Origin: Spelaeicoccus albus
Lineage (GTDB): Bacteria > Actinomycetota > Actinomycetes > Actinomycetales > Brevibacteriaceae
Direction of reading: 5' to 3'
DNA length: 64,000 nt
NCBI RefSeq assembly: GCF_013409065.1
Contig: NZ_JACBZP010000001.1
Span: forward strand, 2,542,001 to 2,606,000
The position numbers were made by a program, and so were the translations under genes. Below the pieces are notes generated by a model, which was given only the letters and a program-made list of their open reading frames with translations, ran no database searches and was not told the DNA's origin. Positions 32,401-40,536 of the stretch are shown here, one piece after another. The number at the start of each line of letters is the position of its first letter. Positions within the stretch are counted from its first letter, which is position 1.

Positions 32401-32666
32401 AAGCCGGGGCCTTCGACGAACTCGCCGGCGGGCCCGCCGTCCCGGCCGGGGCGAAGCTCCTGCAATTGGCCACCAACAAGGCCGCTTCCGAGCAGCGGCA
32501 AGCGGCACTTGCCGACGACGACGATCCCGACTGGGCCACCGCGCTGGTCCGGGCGACCGCCGAGGGCATGGATTCCGCCGCGTACACGCCCACCGTGAAC
32601 GAGCACTGCCCGATGTGCCCGGTCCGCTCGTCCTGCCCGCTGATGTCCTCCGGAGAACTGCCATGA
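29472..32666 (+). CDS. adnA: AdnA subunit of the AdnAB helicase-nuclease
   Basis: First subunit of the heterodimeric actinobacterial enzyme that resects double-strand breaks. 1064 residues, near the 1045 of the mycobacterial protein. The N-terminal part is a UvrD-like motor with Walker A GAPGTGKTT (residues 40-48) and LLVVDDLQDFTEAGARL (Walker B region, degenerate DDLQD instead of DEYQD). The C-terminal part is a RecB/Cas4-like nuclease: catalytic VDLKTGG and a cysteine set (FNECALRW and CPMCPVRSSCP) that probably holds a 4Fe-4S cluster. ATGA overlaps on both sides couple it to the ATL gene and adnB. Confidence 0.92.
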   Translation: MRPFFTAPAEPHAAARHAPDAGQQAASDAVRAGASVIVTGAPGTGKTTAVVDCVEAAVRAGTPIDRIVTLAPTRQSAARLRQLLSDRIDVPSRGPLARTPHSLAFSLVGAKDAAAGRPLPSFISGPEQDRIIADLLAGHAAGEGKMPEWPDSMGPDVRATAGFRHELREVLMRALEWGIDSRRLAELARAADRPEWLACSTLLDEYLQVTTMQSENALDPAAVIAAAVDVLDDMSGDVDFADWRLPDLLVVDDLQDFTEAGARLIDVLVSRGAALLATGDPDATSQAFRGAEPTLPADADTRWAGAREFRRVTLPSSHRQTRSLREATGRVTERIGTAAGFRHRRPAASDDGEPVTVAVLPSTAGEHAYIVHTLRSAHLSRRPVAWKDMAVVVRSASILPGLRRELAAAGVPTDLAAPDLPLADEPAVRPLLMAIRMALRPDPTPTVDETLDLLTSRIGGADSVVMRRLRIALREQERAGGGTRGSDELLAEALGHPAGLDMLPHALTAPVRRVAAVLSAARENADGTAHEILWAAWQAAGVADSWARSALGDDAESLQTGADLDALMRLFAAAEKYSEVFVGLGAEGFGAHIEGQQVAEDTLAGRGRRDDAVTLLTASGASGREWDLVVVPAVQEGGWPNLTLRGSLLGAGDLADVLKARPRADPRAARREILDDELRTFTVAISRARRRLVVTAVRDDDQTPSPFLELVDPPDADDSPRPLTEVPRPLSLRGLAAALRSKLIAVIAEMPGGADAGTATSGGTVTPPDPLDGLSAEECAALLAELAGENVPGASVHDWYGQLTPSSTETLYAGEETVPVNPSQVEKFNECALRWFLETHGGTAADSVGQSVGNLVHELAHEFPTGGLEPMLHALGERLGGLPVESAWEAAQQRRRAESIVTKLNSYLVAHADILLGTEISFETRSGRALMRGRVDRVERGADGGLVIVDLKTGGTKPAGDELPRNAQLGSYQAAVEAGAFDELAGGPAVPAGAKLLQLATNKAASEQRQAALADDDDPDWATALVRATAEGMDSAAYTPTVNEHCPMCPVRSSCPLMSSGELP

Positions 32667-35600
32667 ACAGTCGGCCCCGCTATTCGGCAACGGCCATCGC
32701 CGCGGCACTCGGCCAGCACACGCCGACCCCCGAACAAGCCGCCATCATCGAAGCGCCGCTGGACCCGTTGCTGGTCGTGGCCGGCGCCGGATCGGGCAAG
32801 ACCGAGACCATGGCGGCGCGGGTCGTCTGGCTGGTGGCGAACGCGTACGTGCGTCCGGAAGAAATCCTCGGGCTGACGTTCACCAGGAAGGCGGCCGGCG
32901 AACTCGCCGAACGCATCCGATTGCGCTTGGGCACCCTACGCCGCCGCGGGCTCATCGACAACGACGAGACCGGCCTTGGCCTCGACGTTCCGACGGTTGC
33001 CACCTACAACGGTTACGCGGCCGGGCTCGTCAAAGATCACGGGCTGCGCCTGGCGGTCGAGCCGGATGCGCAGATGCTGACGGACGCCGGCCGGTGGCAA
33101 ATCGCCCACGAGGTCGTCCGGTCTGCCGGTGCCGACGAACTCGGCGACTTCGACACTCCGGCGTCCACGATCACCAAGGCGGTACTGTCGCTGGCCGGCG
33201 GCGTGAGCGAACACCTACAGCAGCCGTCGGCGATCGCCGACCTCGTCGACTCCGTGCTGACCCGGGTCGAATCGCTTCCGCGGGACGCAAAGACGGCGGC
33301 CGACACCGAAGTCCGCGGCGGCAATCCCGGAAGACCGTACGCCGAGGTCAAGAAGGACTTATCGAAACTCGCCATCAAAAAGGCCCTCGTCCCGCTCGTG
33401 GAACGGTTCAATCGGCTGAAGACGGACCGCGGATATCTCGATTTCGGCGACCAGGTGCGTCTGGCCGAACAATTGGCCCGCACCATGCCGGCCGTCCGCG
33501 AAGGAGAACGCGCACGCTGGTCGGTCGTGATGCTTGACGAATACCAGGACACGTCATATTCGCAGCTGAAACTCCTGACTCGGCTGTTTGGCGACGGCCA
33601 CAGCGTCACGGCCGTCGGCGACCCGCTCCAATCGATCTACGGATGGCGCGGCGCCAGCGCCGGAAATCTTGAAGACTTCCCGCTCGACTTCTCATCCGGC
33701 GGCAGACCGGCGGCCGTGAAGTACCTGTCGACAAGCTGGCGCAACGACACGAATATCTTGCGCACCGCCAATTTGCTGGCTCGTCCGATTCGCGATCCCG
33801 ACGCCCCGCCGCTGGCGCCTGCTCCGACGGCGGGGGAGGGCGATGTCGTCGCGTCGGTCTCGCCCGACTACGACACCGAAGTCGGCGCTCTCGTCGAATG
33901 GGTTTCCGCGCAGCGCACGCTGCCCGGAAATGGCGACGGCGCGCCGCGCAGCATTGCCGTGTTGTGCCGGAGGCGTTCACTGTTTCCGGCCATCGAGGGG
34001 GCGCTGCGACTTGCCGACATCCCGGTGCAAGTCATTGGACTGGGCGGCCTGTTATCGACGCCGGAGGTTTCCGACATCGTCGAGACCCTCCGCGTCGTCG
34101 ACGATCCCGGGCGCGGAGACGCGCTCATGCGGCTGTTGACGGGTAACCGCTGGAGACTCGGCGCAGCGGACATCGCTGCGCTTGCGCGGTACTCGCGCCG
34201 GGTGCACGGCGTCCTCCGTGACGACACGATGGAGTCCGACGCGGTCGACAGGTACAGCGTGGCCGACGGTCTCGACAGCTTGTCCGCCCGTGATGACCGG
34301 CACGAGATCACCGCCGACGGCCTCGACAGGATGATGCGGCTTGCCGCAATGCTACGGAGGCTTCGACGCAAAACCTCCGGCGCGCTTCCGGATTTGGTGC
34401 GCGACACCGAACGCGAACTGCTGCTCGACGTGGAAGTCGCTGCCCGGCCCGGTTATTCGCCCGGAATGGCACGCACGCACCTCGATGCTTTTGCCGACGT
34501 CGCTGCGAAATTCGTGATGTCCGGCCCGGCCCCGACTCTCGGCGCCTTTTTGTCCTGGATCGATGCTGCCGAATCGGAAGAACGCGGTCTGGCGGTTCGC
34601 GGCGTGGAACCGGTGCCGGGCGCTGTCCAACTGATGACGGTGCATGCGGCCAAGGGGCTCGAATGGGACGCAGTGGCGATCCCGCAACTCGTCGAGGACG
34701 TGTTTCCGGCAAAGGCCCGCAGCACCGCCGGATGGCTGGACCTGCCCAGCCTTCCGTACGAGCTTCGCGGAGACAGGTCGAACCTGCCGGTCTGGCACTG
34801 GCGCGAATCGGCCCATCAAGCCGAACTGAACGAAGAGCGGAACACGTTCCGCAAGGCGGTCAATGAAAATTACTTGAGCGAAGAACGCCGGCTCAGCTAC
34901 GTCGCCATGACCCGAGCCCGCCGGGCTCTGTGGCTCGGTGCCTCCTACTGGGGCGACGGCAAAACCCCGCGGAGCGTCTCCCGATTTGTCACGGAGCTCG
35001 TCGATGCCGGGCTGATCGGCGCTGACGACTGGCCCGAAGCGCCTGCCAAGGGCGACGAGAAGCCCGCGCCGTCCGACACGATAGCGCCGCAATGGCCGGC
35101 AGCCGCCGGTACCGACGCGGCTGCCGTACACCGCAGCGCGGCAGCCGAAATGGTGCGCGCCCGGGAAGCCGGCCCGGAGAGCCGGGAACACGTCGACGGT
35201 GCGATCCGGGGCGAGATCGACATGCTGCTTGCCGAACGAGAAGCCGGGCGTTCGTCGGGTATCGCCCTGCCGTCGCGGCTGAGCCCGACCCGGCTGGTCG
35301 GCATCGATGCCGACCCGGAAGCGGCGGCCATGCGGCTGGCCCGCCCGATGCCGCGCGGGCCGTCCCGGGCAGCGCGGCTCGGGACTGCGTTCCATGCCTG
35401 GCTGGAATCGGGATTCGGCCAAGCAGCTCTTCTCGAGCCGCACGACGTCGCCGGAAGTACCGGCGGCCGCGCCGCAGACGCGGCCGACGGCCACGAAGCC
35501 GATCTTGCCGCGTTGAAGCAGACGTTCACGGCCTCACGGTTCGCCGACAGGGAGCCGGTCGCAGTGGAAAGCGGTTTCGAGATGCGCCTCGGCCCCGTGA

Positions 35601-35890
35601 CGGTCCCCGGCAAGATCGATGCCGTGTATCACGACGCCGACGGGTACGAGATCGTCGATTGGAAGACCGGACGCCGTCCCGACGCCGACCGGCTGGTGCA
35701 TACGCGCCTGCAACTTGCCGTTTACCGGCTCGCTTACGCCGAACGGATGAACGTGCCGCCCGAACAGATCAGGGCAACGTTCTTCTTTCTCGGATCGAAC
35801 AGCGAAGTGAACTACCCCGGTCCGGACGGAGAGCTACCGGACGAAGCCGAGCTCGTTGCCGCGCTCGGCCGGTATTACCGGGCCGACTGA
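32663..35890 (+). CDS. adnB: AdnB subunit of the AdnAB helicase-nuclease
   Basis: Second subunit, the main motor of the complex, 1075 residues from the ATG at 32663 that overlaps the adnA stop. Motifs in order: Walker A AGAGSGKTETM (residues 40-50), LTFTRKAAGELAERI (Ia), VVMLDEYQDTSYSQL (II), VGDPLQSIYGWRGA (III), and VAMTRARRALWLG (VI). The C-terminal RecB-type nuclease has GTAFHAWLESGF, KIDAVYHDADGYEIVDWKTGR with the Asp-x-Lys pair, and LQLAVYRLAYAE. No Fe-S cysteine set is seen in this subunit. It overlaps the convergent APH-like gene by 16 bp. Confidence 0.93.
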   Translation: MNSRPRYSATAIAAALGQHTPTPEQAAIIEAPLDPLLVVAGAGSGKTETMAARVVWLVANAYVRPEEILGLTFTRKAAGELAERIRLRLGTLRRRGLIDNDETGLGLDVPTVATYNGYAAGLVKDHGLRLAVEPDAQMLTDAGRWQIAHEVVRSAGADELGDFDTPASTITKAVLSLAGGVSEHLQQPSAIADLVDSVLTRVESLPRDAKTAADTEVRGGNPGRPYAEVKKDLSKLAIKKALVPLVERFNRLKTDRGYLDFGDQVRLAEQLARTMPAVREGERARWSVVMLDEYQDTSYSQLKLLTRLFGDGHSVTAVGDPLQSIYGWRGASAGNLEDFPLDFSSGGRPAAVKYLSTSWRNDTNILRTANLLARPIRDPDAPPLAPAPTAGEGDVVASVSPDYDTEVGALVEWVSAQRTLPGNGDGAPRSIAVLCRRRSLFPAIEGALRLADIPVQVIGLGGLLSTPEVSDIVETLRVVDDPGRGDALMRLLTGNRWRLGAADIAALARYSRRVHGVLRDDTMESDAVDRYSVADGLDSLSARDDRHEITADGLDRMMRLAAMLRRLRRKTSGALPDLVRDTERELLLDVEVAARPGYSPGMARTHLDAFADVAAKFVMSGPAPTLGAFLSWIDAAESEERGLAVRGVEPVPGAVQLMTVHAAKGLEWDAVAIPQLVEDVFPAKARSTAGWLDLPSLPYELRGDRSNLPVWHWRESAHQAELNEERNTFRKAVNENYLSEERRLSYVAMTRARRALWLGASYWGDGKTPRSVSRFVTELVDAGLIGADDWPEAPAKGDEKPAPSDTIAPQWPAAAGTDAAAVHRSAAAEMVRAREAGPESREHVDGAIRGEIDMLLAEREAGRSSGIALPSRLSPTRLVGIDADPEAAAMRLARPMPRGPSRAARLGTAFHAWLESGFGQAALLEPHDVAGSTGGRAADAADGHEADLAALKQTFTASRFADREPVAVESGFEMRLGPVTVPGKIDAVYHDADGYEIVDWKTGRRPDADRLVHTRLQLAVYRLAYAERMNVPPEQIRATFFFLGSNSEVNYPGPDGELPDEAELVAALGRYYRAD

Positions 35891-36954
35891 GCGTCGGGTT
35901 CGTCGTCCGGGTCGTCGGGCTCGTCGTCGGTGTCGCCGGCGCCGCGCGAATCGGCATCGGTCGAATCCTCGTGAGCATCGTCCGAGCCGGCACTCGCGAA
36001 CAAGTGCTCGTCAAGATCGACGAGCATGGCCTCGCCATCGTGGATGATGGCGTCATCGTCGAGACTGACGCCATAAAGCAGCCACCCGGCCAGCGCCAGT
36101 TCGCTGAGCAGCTCGGCGCGCTCGCGCAATTGCGGCGACGGCGGCTCGGCCCTTGCCCCGGCGTACGCCTCGAAAATCGTGTCGACCGCGTCCGGCTCGG
36201 CCGCGGCGATCAGCCAGGACAGGTCGTCGGCCGGGTCGGCGATACGAGTCTGAGCCCACCCGGTGATCGACTGGATCGCGGTGCCGCGGGCCAGCACGCG
36301 GTCCTCGGACAATTCACCGTGATTGATGCACGGCTGAAACCGCCACAGCCCCACATTCTCGAGCTTCTCTTCCCACCGCTGCAACAGCCGCGGGGGGACC
36401 TTGCCGGTCTCGGCCGCCTGATCGAGTTCGGCAAGACGGCGGTGACGGTAGTCCTCCGCATCGTAGTCCGGCAGACCGGTCTCGCGGGCCGTGGCCGGAT
36501 CGAGTTCGTGAATTGCCGCGATTGCGCGACCCAGGGACGCGGCAAGCGAATCGGGGCCGCTCGTCAACTCGCTCAACTGGATCGGCGTGCCCGCCATCGG
36601 CTCGTACACGTACGCCTTGCCCTTGCCGGCGAACGGGTCGGCCGCCCCGTGCGAGTCAAGCCGCAACGACCCGACGTCCCCGGTGCCGGTCCTGCCGACA
36701 ACCTTGGGCAGGGCGAACGGCAACGCATTGCGCATGGCGGGCGTGAAGACATCGAGGACGCTGCGCTCGGCATCGCCGCGCAAGGCCTCCATCGGCGTGA
36801 GCGCGACGTGGATGAGGAGCTCTCGGTGCGCATCGTCGGCAAGCACGGCGGACACGCTGTCGGCGGTGGCCGACTGCATCCGCACGGTTGTCGGAGCGAA
36901 ACCGGGCACTGCGGCAGTGGAAAGCGCGGCGAGGCGCAACGACGTATTGCTCAC
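35875..36954 (-). CDS. APH-family phosphotransferase
   Basis: A 359-residue protein with the aminoglycoside/macrolide phosphotransferase fold. HGELSEDRVLA (near residue 210) is the position of the catalytic loop (normally HGDLxxxN; here HGEL and no clear Asn), and ITGWAQTRIADPADDLSWLI matches the Mg-binding DxD region (normally IDWE). These changes make kinase activity uncertain. The N-terminal half has the ATP-lobe pattern. The C-terminal 35 residues are almost only Asp, Glu, Ser and Gly. GTG start at 36954 has TAACGT seven bases upstream (leaderless). Divergent from nudC. Confidence 0.72.
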   Translation of the reverse strand: MSNTSLRLAALSTAAVPGFAPTTVRMQSATADSVSAVLADDAHRELLIHVALTPMEALRGDAERSVLDVFTPAMRNALPFALPKVVGRTGTGDVGSLRLDSHGAADPFAGKGKAYVYEPMAGTPIQLSELTSGPDSLAASLGRAIAAIHELDPATARETGLPDYDAEDYRHRRLAELDQAAETGKVPPRLLQRWEEKLENVGLWRFQPCINHGELSEDRVLARGTAIQSITGWAQTRIADPADDLSWLIAAAEPDAVDTIFEAYAGARAEPPSPQLRERAELLSELALAGWLLYGVSLDDDAIIHDGEAMLVDLDEHLFASAGSDDAHEDSTDADSRGAGDTDDEPDDPDDEPDAQSAR

Positions 36955-36961
36955 GCCATTC

Positions 36962-36967
36962 ACGTTA
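36962..36967 (-). promoter_or_regulatory. Leaderless -10 element of the APH-family gene
   Basis: Minus-strand TAACGT, seven bases (GAATGGC), then GTG at 36954. Confidence 0.5.
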
Positions 36968-37085
36968 TGCAATGGGAGCCGATTTGCCCACCAGTGGCAC
37001 TCGGTGAGTCGCAAATTAACAGATATCTTTCACGTCCGACCGGCTTGCAGGTCGAGCGCCCGATCACGGCGTCGGACCTCTTTTG

Positions 37086-37091
37086 TACGGT
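37086..37091 (+). promoter_or_regulatory. Leaderless -10 element of nudC
   Basis: TACGGT, six bases, then ATG at 37098. Confidence 0.5.
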
Positions 37092-37097
37092 TGACGC

Positions 37098-38042
37098 ATG
37101 ACGTCCCGCGAAACTCAGCCCTTGAACGACCTGGCATTGTCGCGGTCGGTCCTCGATCGAAAAGACGAACTTCGGAACGATCCGAAACTCTTCGATGCGC
37201 TCTGGGCCGACGAACGCACCAGGATCATGGTGCTGCATCGCGGAAAGACGCTTGTCGCCTCGGGCCGTGTGCGATTGTTCACTCCGGACGAGGTCACTAC
37301 CGGCACGTTGCGCATCTTCCTGGGACAAACGCGTCCGGCAGACCCCGACCTGCCGCCGGGCAGCCCGATCGTCGGCCAGGTTTTGAGCGATCGCAGCGCC
37401 GAAGAACTCGAACCGGACGGCGACAAATGGTTCGGACTGCGCGACGTCGTGCCGGAACTGCCCGAGCGCGACGCCGGAATGCTCATCCAGATGCAGGCAA
37501 TAGTCAATTGGCACTTGACTCATTCCTACTCTCCCCGGCACGGCGGGCTGACACTTGTCGAACACGGCGGCTGGGTTCGCCGGGACGTCGAGGGCGACAC
37601 CGAATACTTCCCGCGCACCGATCCGGCAGTCATCATGACTGTGATCGACGAGTCGGATCCGGACGAGGAACGGCTCCTGTTGGCGCACAATGCGAACTTC
37701 CCCGACGGCAGATACTCCACCCTGGCCGGATTCGTCGAGCCGGGGGAGTCGCTCGAGGACGCGGTCATCCGCGAGGTGCACGAGGAGACCGGAATAGTCG
37801 TTTCCGAGCCGCGCTACCTCGGATCCCAGCCGTGGCCGTTTCCGGCGTCGCTGATGCTCGGATTCACGGCAAGCGCCGATACGACGTCGATCACCGTGGA
37901 CGGCGAGGAAATCACGCATGCCCGGTGGTTCACGCGTGACGAGCTGGCCGGCGCCGTGGCTTCCGGGGAGATCTCCATTCCCACCTCGTTCTCGATCGCC
38001 AGCAAACTGATCGAACGCTGGATGGGCCGGCCACTGCCGTGA
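37098..38042 (+). CDS. nudC: NAD(H) pyrophosphatase NudC, without zinc-ribbon cysteines
   Basis: Nudix hydrolase cleaving NADH (and, in E. coli, NAD caps from RNA); 314 residues. The Nudix box GFVEPGESLEDAVIREVHEETGI is complete (quoted core: REVHEETGI), and SQPWPFPASLMLGF is the NudC-specific signature. The region that normally carries four zinc-binding cysteines (about residues 130-165: NWHLTHSYSPRHGG ... GWVRRDVEGDTEYFPRTDP) has none, and the whole protein contains no cysteine. The stop overlaps the uvrD2 GTG (GTGA). The order nudC-uvrD2-whiB7 is conserved with mycobacteria. Confidence 0.9.
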   Translation: MTSRETQPLNDLALSRSVLDRKDELRNDPKLFDALWADERTRIMVLHRGKTLVASGRVRLFTPDEVTTGTLRIFLGQTRPADPDLPPGSPIVGQVLSDRSAEELEPDGDKWFGLRDVVPELPERDAGMLIQMQAIVNWHLTHSYSPRHGGLTLVEHGGWVRRDVEGDTEYFPRTDPAVIMTVIDESDPDEERLLLAHNANFPDGRYSTLAGFVEPGESLEDAVIREVHEETGIVVSEPRYLGSQPWPFPASLMLGFTASADTTSITVDGEEITHARWFTRDELAGAVASGEISIPTSFSIASKLIERWMGRPLP

Positions 38043-40156
38043 CGCCCGACGAGATCCTGCAAGAGCTCGACCCCGAACAGGTCGAAGCCGCCCGGTCAAT
38101 CGGCGGTCCCGTGTGCGTGCTGGCCGGAGCGGGGACGGGCAAGACCCGCGCCATGACGCATCGCATCGCTTACGCAGTGTCGGCCGGGATGTACAAGCCG
38201 ACCCAGGTGCTGGCAGTGACCTTTACGGCACGCGCTGCCGGTGAAATGCGAGCACGGCTGCGCGATCTGGGTGTGAGCGGTGTGCAGGCGCGCACGTTTC
38301 ATTCGGCGGCACTGCGTCAGCTGCAGTACTTTTGGCCGCAAGGCGTCGGCGGGCAAATGCCCAAACTTGCCGAGCACAAGGCGCCGCTCATCGCCGAGGC
38401 CGGTTCGCGACTGCGCCTGACCACGGACCGGACGGTCATCCGCGATCTTGCCTCCGAGATCGAATGGGCAAAGGTCTCACTGCTCACACCGGAACGCTAC
38501 GAGGCCGAACGGGATCCACGCGAGGTCCCCGGCGGTTTCGACGTGGCGACGTTGTCCCATCTGCTCCGCACGTACGAAGACGTGAAAACCGAGCGCTGGG
38601 TGCTCGACTTCGAAGACGTCCTGCTGCTGATGGCGGGGTTGATGCGCGACCGCGACGACATCGCCCGGCAAGTGCGCAGCCAATACCGGCATTTCGTCGT
38701 CGACGAATATCAGGACGTCTCGCCGATCCAGCAACGGCTGCTCGATTTATGGCTGGGCGACGGCGACGACCTGTGCGTCGTTGGCGATCCGAGCCAGACC
38801 ATCTACTCGTTCACCGGAGCCAGCCCGCAATATTTGCTCGGCTTCACGGCGCGCTACCCGCGGGCGCACGTGGTCAAACTCGTGCGCGACTATCGGTCGA
38901 GCCCGCAGATCATTCACACCGCCAACCGCTTGCTGGCACACGTGCCGCGTTCCGCGCGGCTCGAGCTGCAGGCCGTCCGGGAGGCGGGCGCCGAGCCGAC
39001 CTACCGCGAATACGCCGACGATGAGGCCGAGGCCGAAGGCATTGCCGCGGCCGTGAAGGCAGAAATCGACGCGGGTATCGCTCCGGCCGAGATCGCACTG
39101 CTCTATCGCACCAACGGCCAAAGCAGTCTGTTCGAGGAGGCGCTGTCGAGTGCCGGCGTCGGATACCTGGTCCGCGGCGGTGAACGATTCTTTTCCCGTC
39201 AGGAAGTCCGCGACGCGATCTTATTGCTGCGCGGGGCGGTGCGCGCGGTCCCGGCCGGGGAACCGATCGGCCAGTCGGTGCGCGACATCCTGACATCCGT
39301 CGGGTGGAAGAACGAGGCGCCCGGCACGGCCGGAGCGGCACGCGAACGCTGGGAGTCGCTGCGGGCGCTGGTGTCCTTGGCCGACGAGGTGCAGGCCCGC
39401 CCCGCCGAGACGCCCGCCACGCTTGCCGATTTCATAGCCGAACTGGATGAACGGGCAAGCCACCAGAACGCGCCGACAGTACAAGGCGTCACGCTGGCGT
39501 CGCTGCACGCGGCCAAGGGGCTCGAATGGTCAAGCGTGTATCTGGCCGGCCTGACGGAAGGCCTGATGCCTATCTCGTTTGCGCAGACCGGCGAGGAAAT
39601 CGAAGAAGAACGCCGCCTGTTCTACGTCGGCATCACCCGGGCCAAGCACGAGCTGCACCTCAGCTGGTCGCTCAGCCGGCCCGGAAACACCCGAGCGAAC
39701 CGGCGCCGGTCACGTTTTGTCGCCGAACTGCAGCCGGACGCCGGGCCCGCCGCACGCCGTCCGCCGCGACGTCCCGCGCGAGCGCCCAAGGCACGACGGC
39801 AGCTGCCGACCGTCTGCTCGGAATGCGGCCGCCGACTCGGCAACCTTCGCGAGCGCAAACTCGGCAGATGCTCCGACTGCCCGCCGAACTACCACGAGCC
39901 GACGTACGAAGCATTGAAGGCGTGGCGCAAAGCCACAGCCGTCGAAGCCGGCATCCCCGCGTACGCCGTCTTCACCGATTCGACTCTTGCCGCGATCGCC
40001 GGCACGTTGCCTCGCGGCGCCGACGCTCTGGCGGACGTCTCCGGCGTCGGAGCCGTCAAACTGGACCGCTACGGCCAGGCGGTATTGCAGATCGTTGCCG
40101 ACACCCGCGGACAGAGCCCCGCTGCGGCTTTGGAAGAGTACCGCGACGACGAGTAA
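38039..40156 (+). CDS. uvrD2: UvrD2 superfamily I helicase with HRDC domain
   Basis: DNA helicase of 705 residues, GTG start coupled to nudC. Motor motifs: AGAGTGKTRAMTHRI (Walker A, about residue 27), VVDEYQDVSPIQQRLLDL (Walker B), VVGDPSQTIYSFTGA, LRDYRSSPQI-like VRDYRSSPQIIHTANRL, and YVGITRAKHELHLSWS. After the motor comes a tetracysteine module (CSECGRRLGNLRERKLGRC with a following SDC), then an HRDC domain (about residues 620-690, including LADVSGVGAVKLDRYGQ). This is the layout of mycobacterial UvrD2. It lies immediately upstream of the whiB7 leader. Confidence 0.94.
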   Translation: MTPDEILQELDPEQVEAARSIGGPVCVLAGAGTGKTRAMTHRIAYAVSAGMYKPTQVLAVTFTARAAGEMRARLRDLGVSGVQARTFHSAALRQLQYFWPQGVGGQMPKLAEHKAPLIAEAGSRLRLTTDRTVIRDLASEIEWAKVSLLTPERYEAERDPREVPGGFDVATLSHLLRTYEDVKTERWVLDFEDVLLLMAGLMRDRDDIARQVRSQYRHFVVDEYQDVSPIQQRLLDLWLGDGDDLCVVGDPSQTIYSFTGASPQYLLGFTARYPRAHVVKLVRDYRSSPQIIHTANRLLAHVPRSARLELQAVREAGAEPTYREYADDEAEAEGIAAAVKAEIDAGIAPAEIALLYRTNGQSSLFEEALSSAGVGYLVRGGERFFSRQEVRDAILLLRGAVRAVPAGEPIGQSVRDILTSVGWKNEAPGTAGAARERWESLRALVSLADEVQARPAETPATLADFIAELDERASHQNAPTVQGVTLASLHAAKGLEWSSVYLAGLTEGLMPISFAQTGEEIEEERRLFYVGITRAKHELHLSWSLSRPGNTRANRRRSRFVAELQPDAGPAARRPPRRPARAPKARRQLPTVCSECGRRLGNLRERKLGRCSDCPPNYHEPTYEALKAWRKATAVEAGIPAYAVFTDSTLAAIAGTLPRGADALADVSGVGAVKLDRYGQAVLQIVADTRGQSPAAALEEYRDDE

Positions 40157-40181
40157 AAGAGGGCCGATTACGGGCCGAAAA

Positions 40182-40240
40182 TACTTTTTGACTAATTATT
40201 CGAAAAATAAGTGGCGGCCCGACGTCCGCTTGGTTAGTGT
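40182..40240 (+). promoter_or_regulatory. whiB7 promoter with AT-rich WhiB7-type box
   Basis: TAGTGT at 40235-40240 is a candidate -10; 17 bases upstream TGGCGG (40212-40217) is a poor -35. Directly in front of it lies an AT-rich tract (40182-40210, containing TTTTTGACTAATTATTCG and AAAAATAA), unusual in this GC-rich genome. WhiB7 activates promoters that carry an AT-rich stretch just before a weak -35, through its AT-hook, so autoregulation is likely. Confidence 0.6.
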
Positions 40241-40311
40241 GTAACACGTCAGCAAAAATGCGGCGGCCGGGCGCGGCTGCCGCCGGAAGAGAAAGGGGTG
40301 GAAAAACAGTG

Positions 40312-40407
40312 ATGATCGATACGACTACAGGTGCTCGCGTTGACGCGGCAACGGGAATTCTCGTGCCCACTGATGCGTGCCCACCCCGGGTATCCCTGTC
40401 GAGTTAG
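40312..40407 (+). CDS. whiB7 leader peptide (uORF)
   Basis: A 31-codon ORF, ATG at 40312 and TAG at 40405-40407, with AAAGGGG about 13 bases and GGTGG about ten bases upstream. It begins MIDTTTGARVDAATG and ends CPPRVSLSS. It is followed by a small stem (AGCCG 40406-40410 with CGGCT 40420-40424) and then a strong intrinsic terminator. Its codons for Pro-Arg contain CCGGG (40386-40390), which could pair with CCCGG (40436-40440) in the terminator arm. Known whiB7/wblC leaders in mycobacteria and Streptomyces have this architecture; ribosome stalling there by antibiotics allows read-through. Confidence 0.75.
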   Translation: MIDTTTGARVDAATGILVPTDACPPRVSLSS

Positions 40408-40427
40408 CCGTTCATTTCACGGCTCTC

Positions 40428-40464
40428 GCCGCGGTCCCGGAACAACGGGAACCGCGGCTTTTTT
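40428..40464 (+). terminator. Intrinsic attenuator terminator in the whiB7 leader
   Basis: GCCGCGGTCCCG pairs with CGGGAACCGCGGC (40446-40458) with one bulged A, followed by six T (40459-40464). It lies 72 bases before the whiB7 start and 20 bases after the leader ORF stop. Confidence 0.9.
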
Positions 40465-40536
40465 CTTGTCCGCAGACAGCTGATCCGCGTGTCCCGGCAC
40501 AGACCGACCGACCATATCGATCTAAAGGACTCGACT

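Noticed and set aside
40489..40536. Longer whiB7 start 16 codons upstream
   Set aside because: WhiB7 proteins start just before the first cluster cysteine, and AAAGGA is correctly placed for the ATG at 40537.
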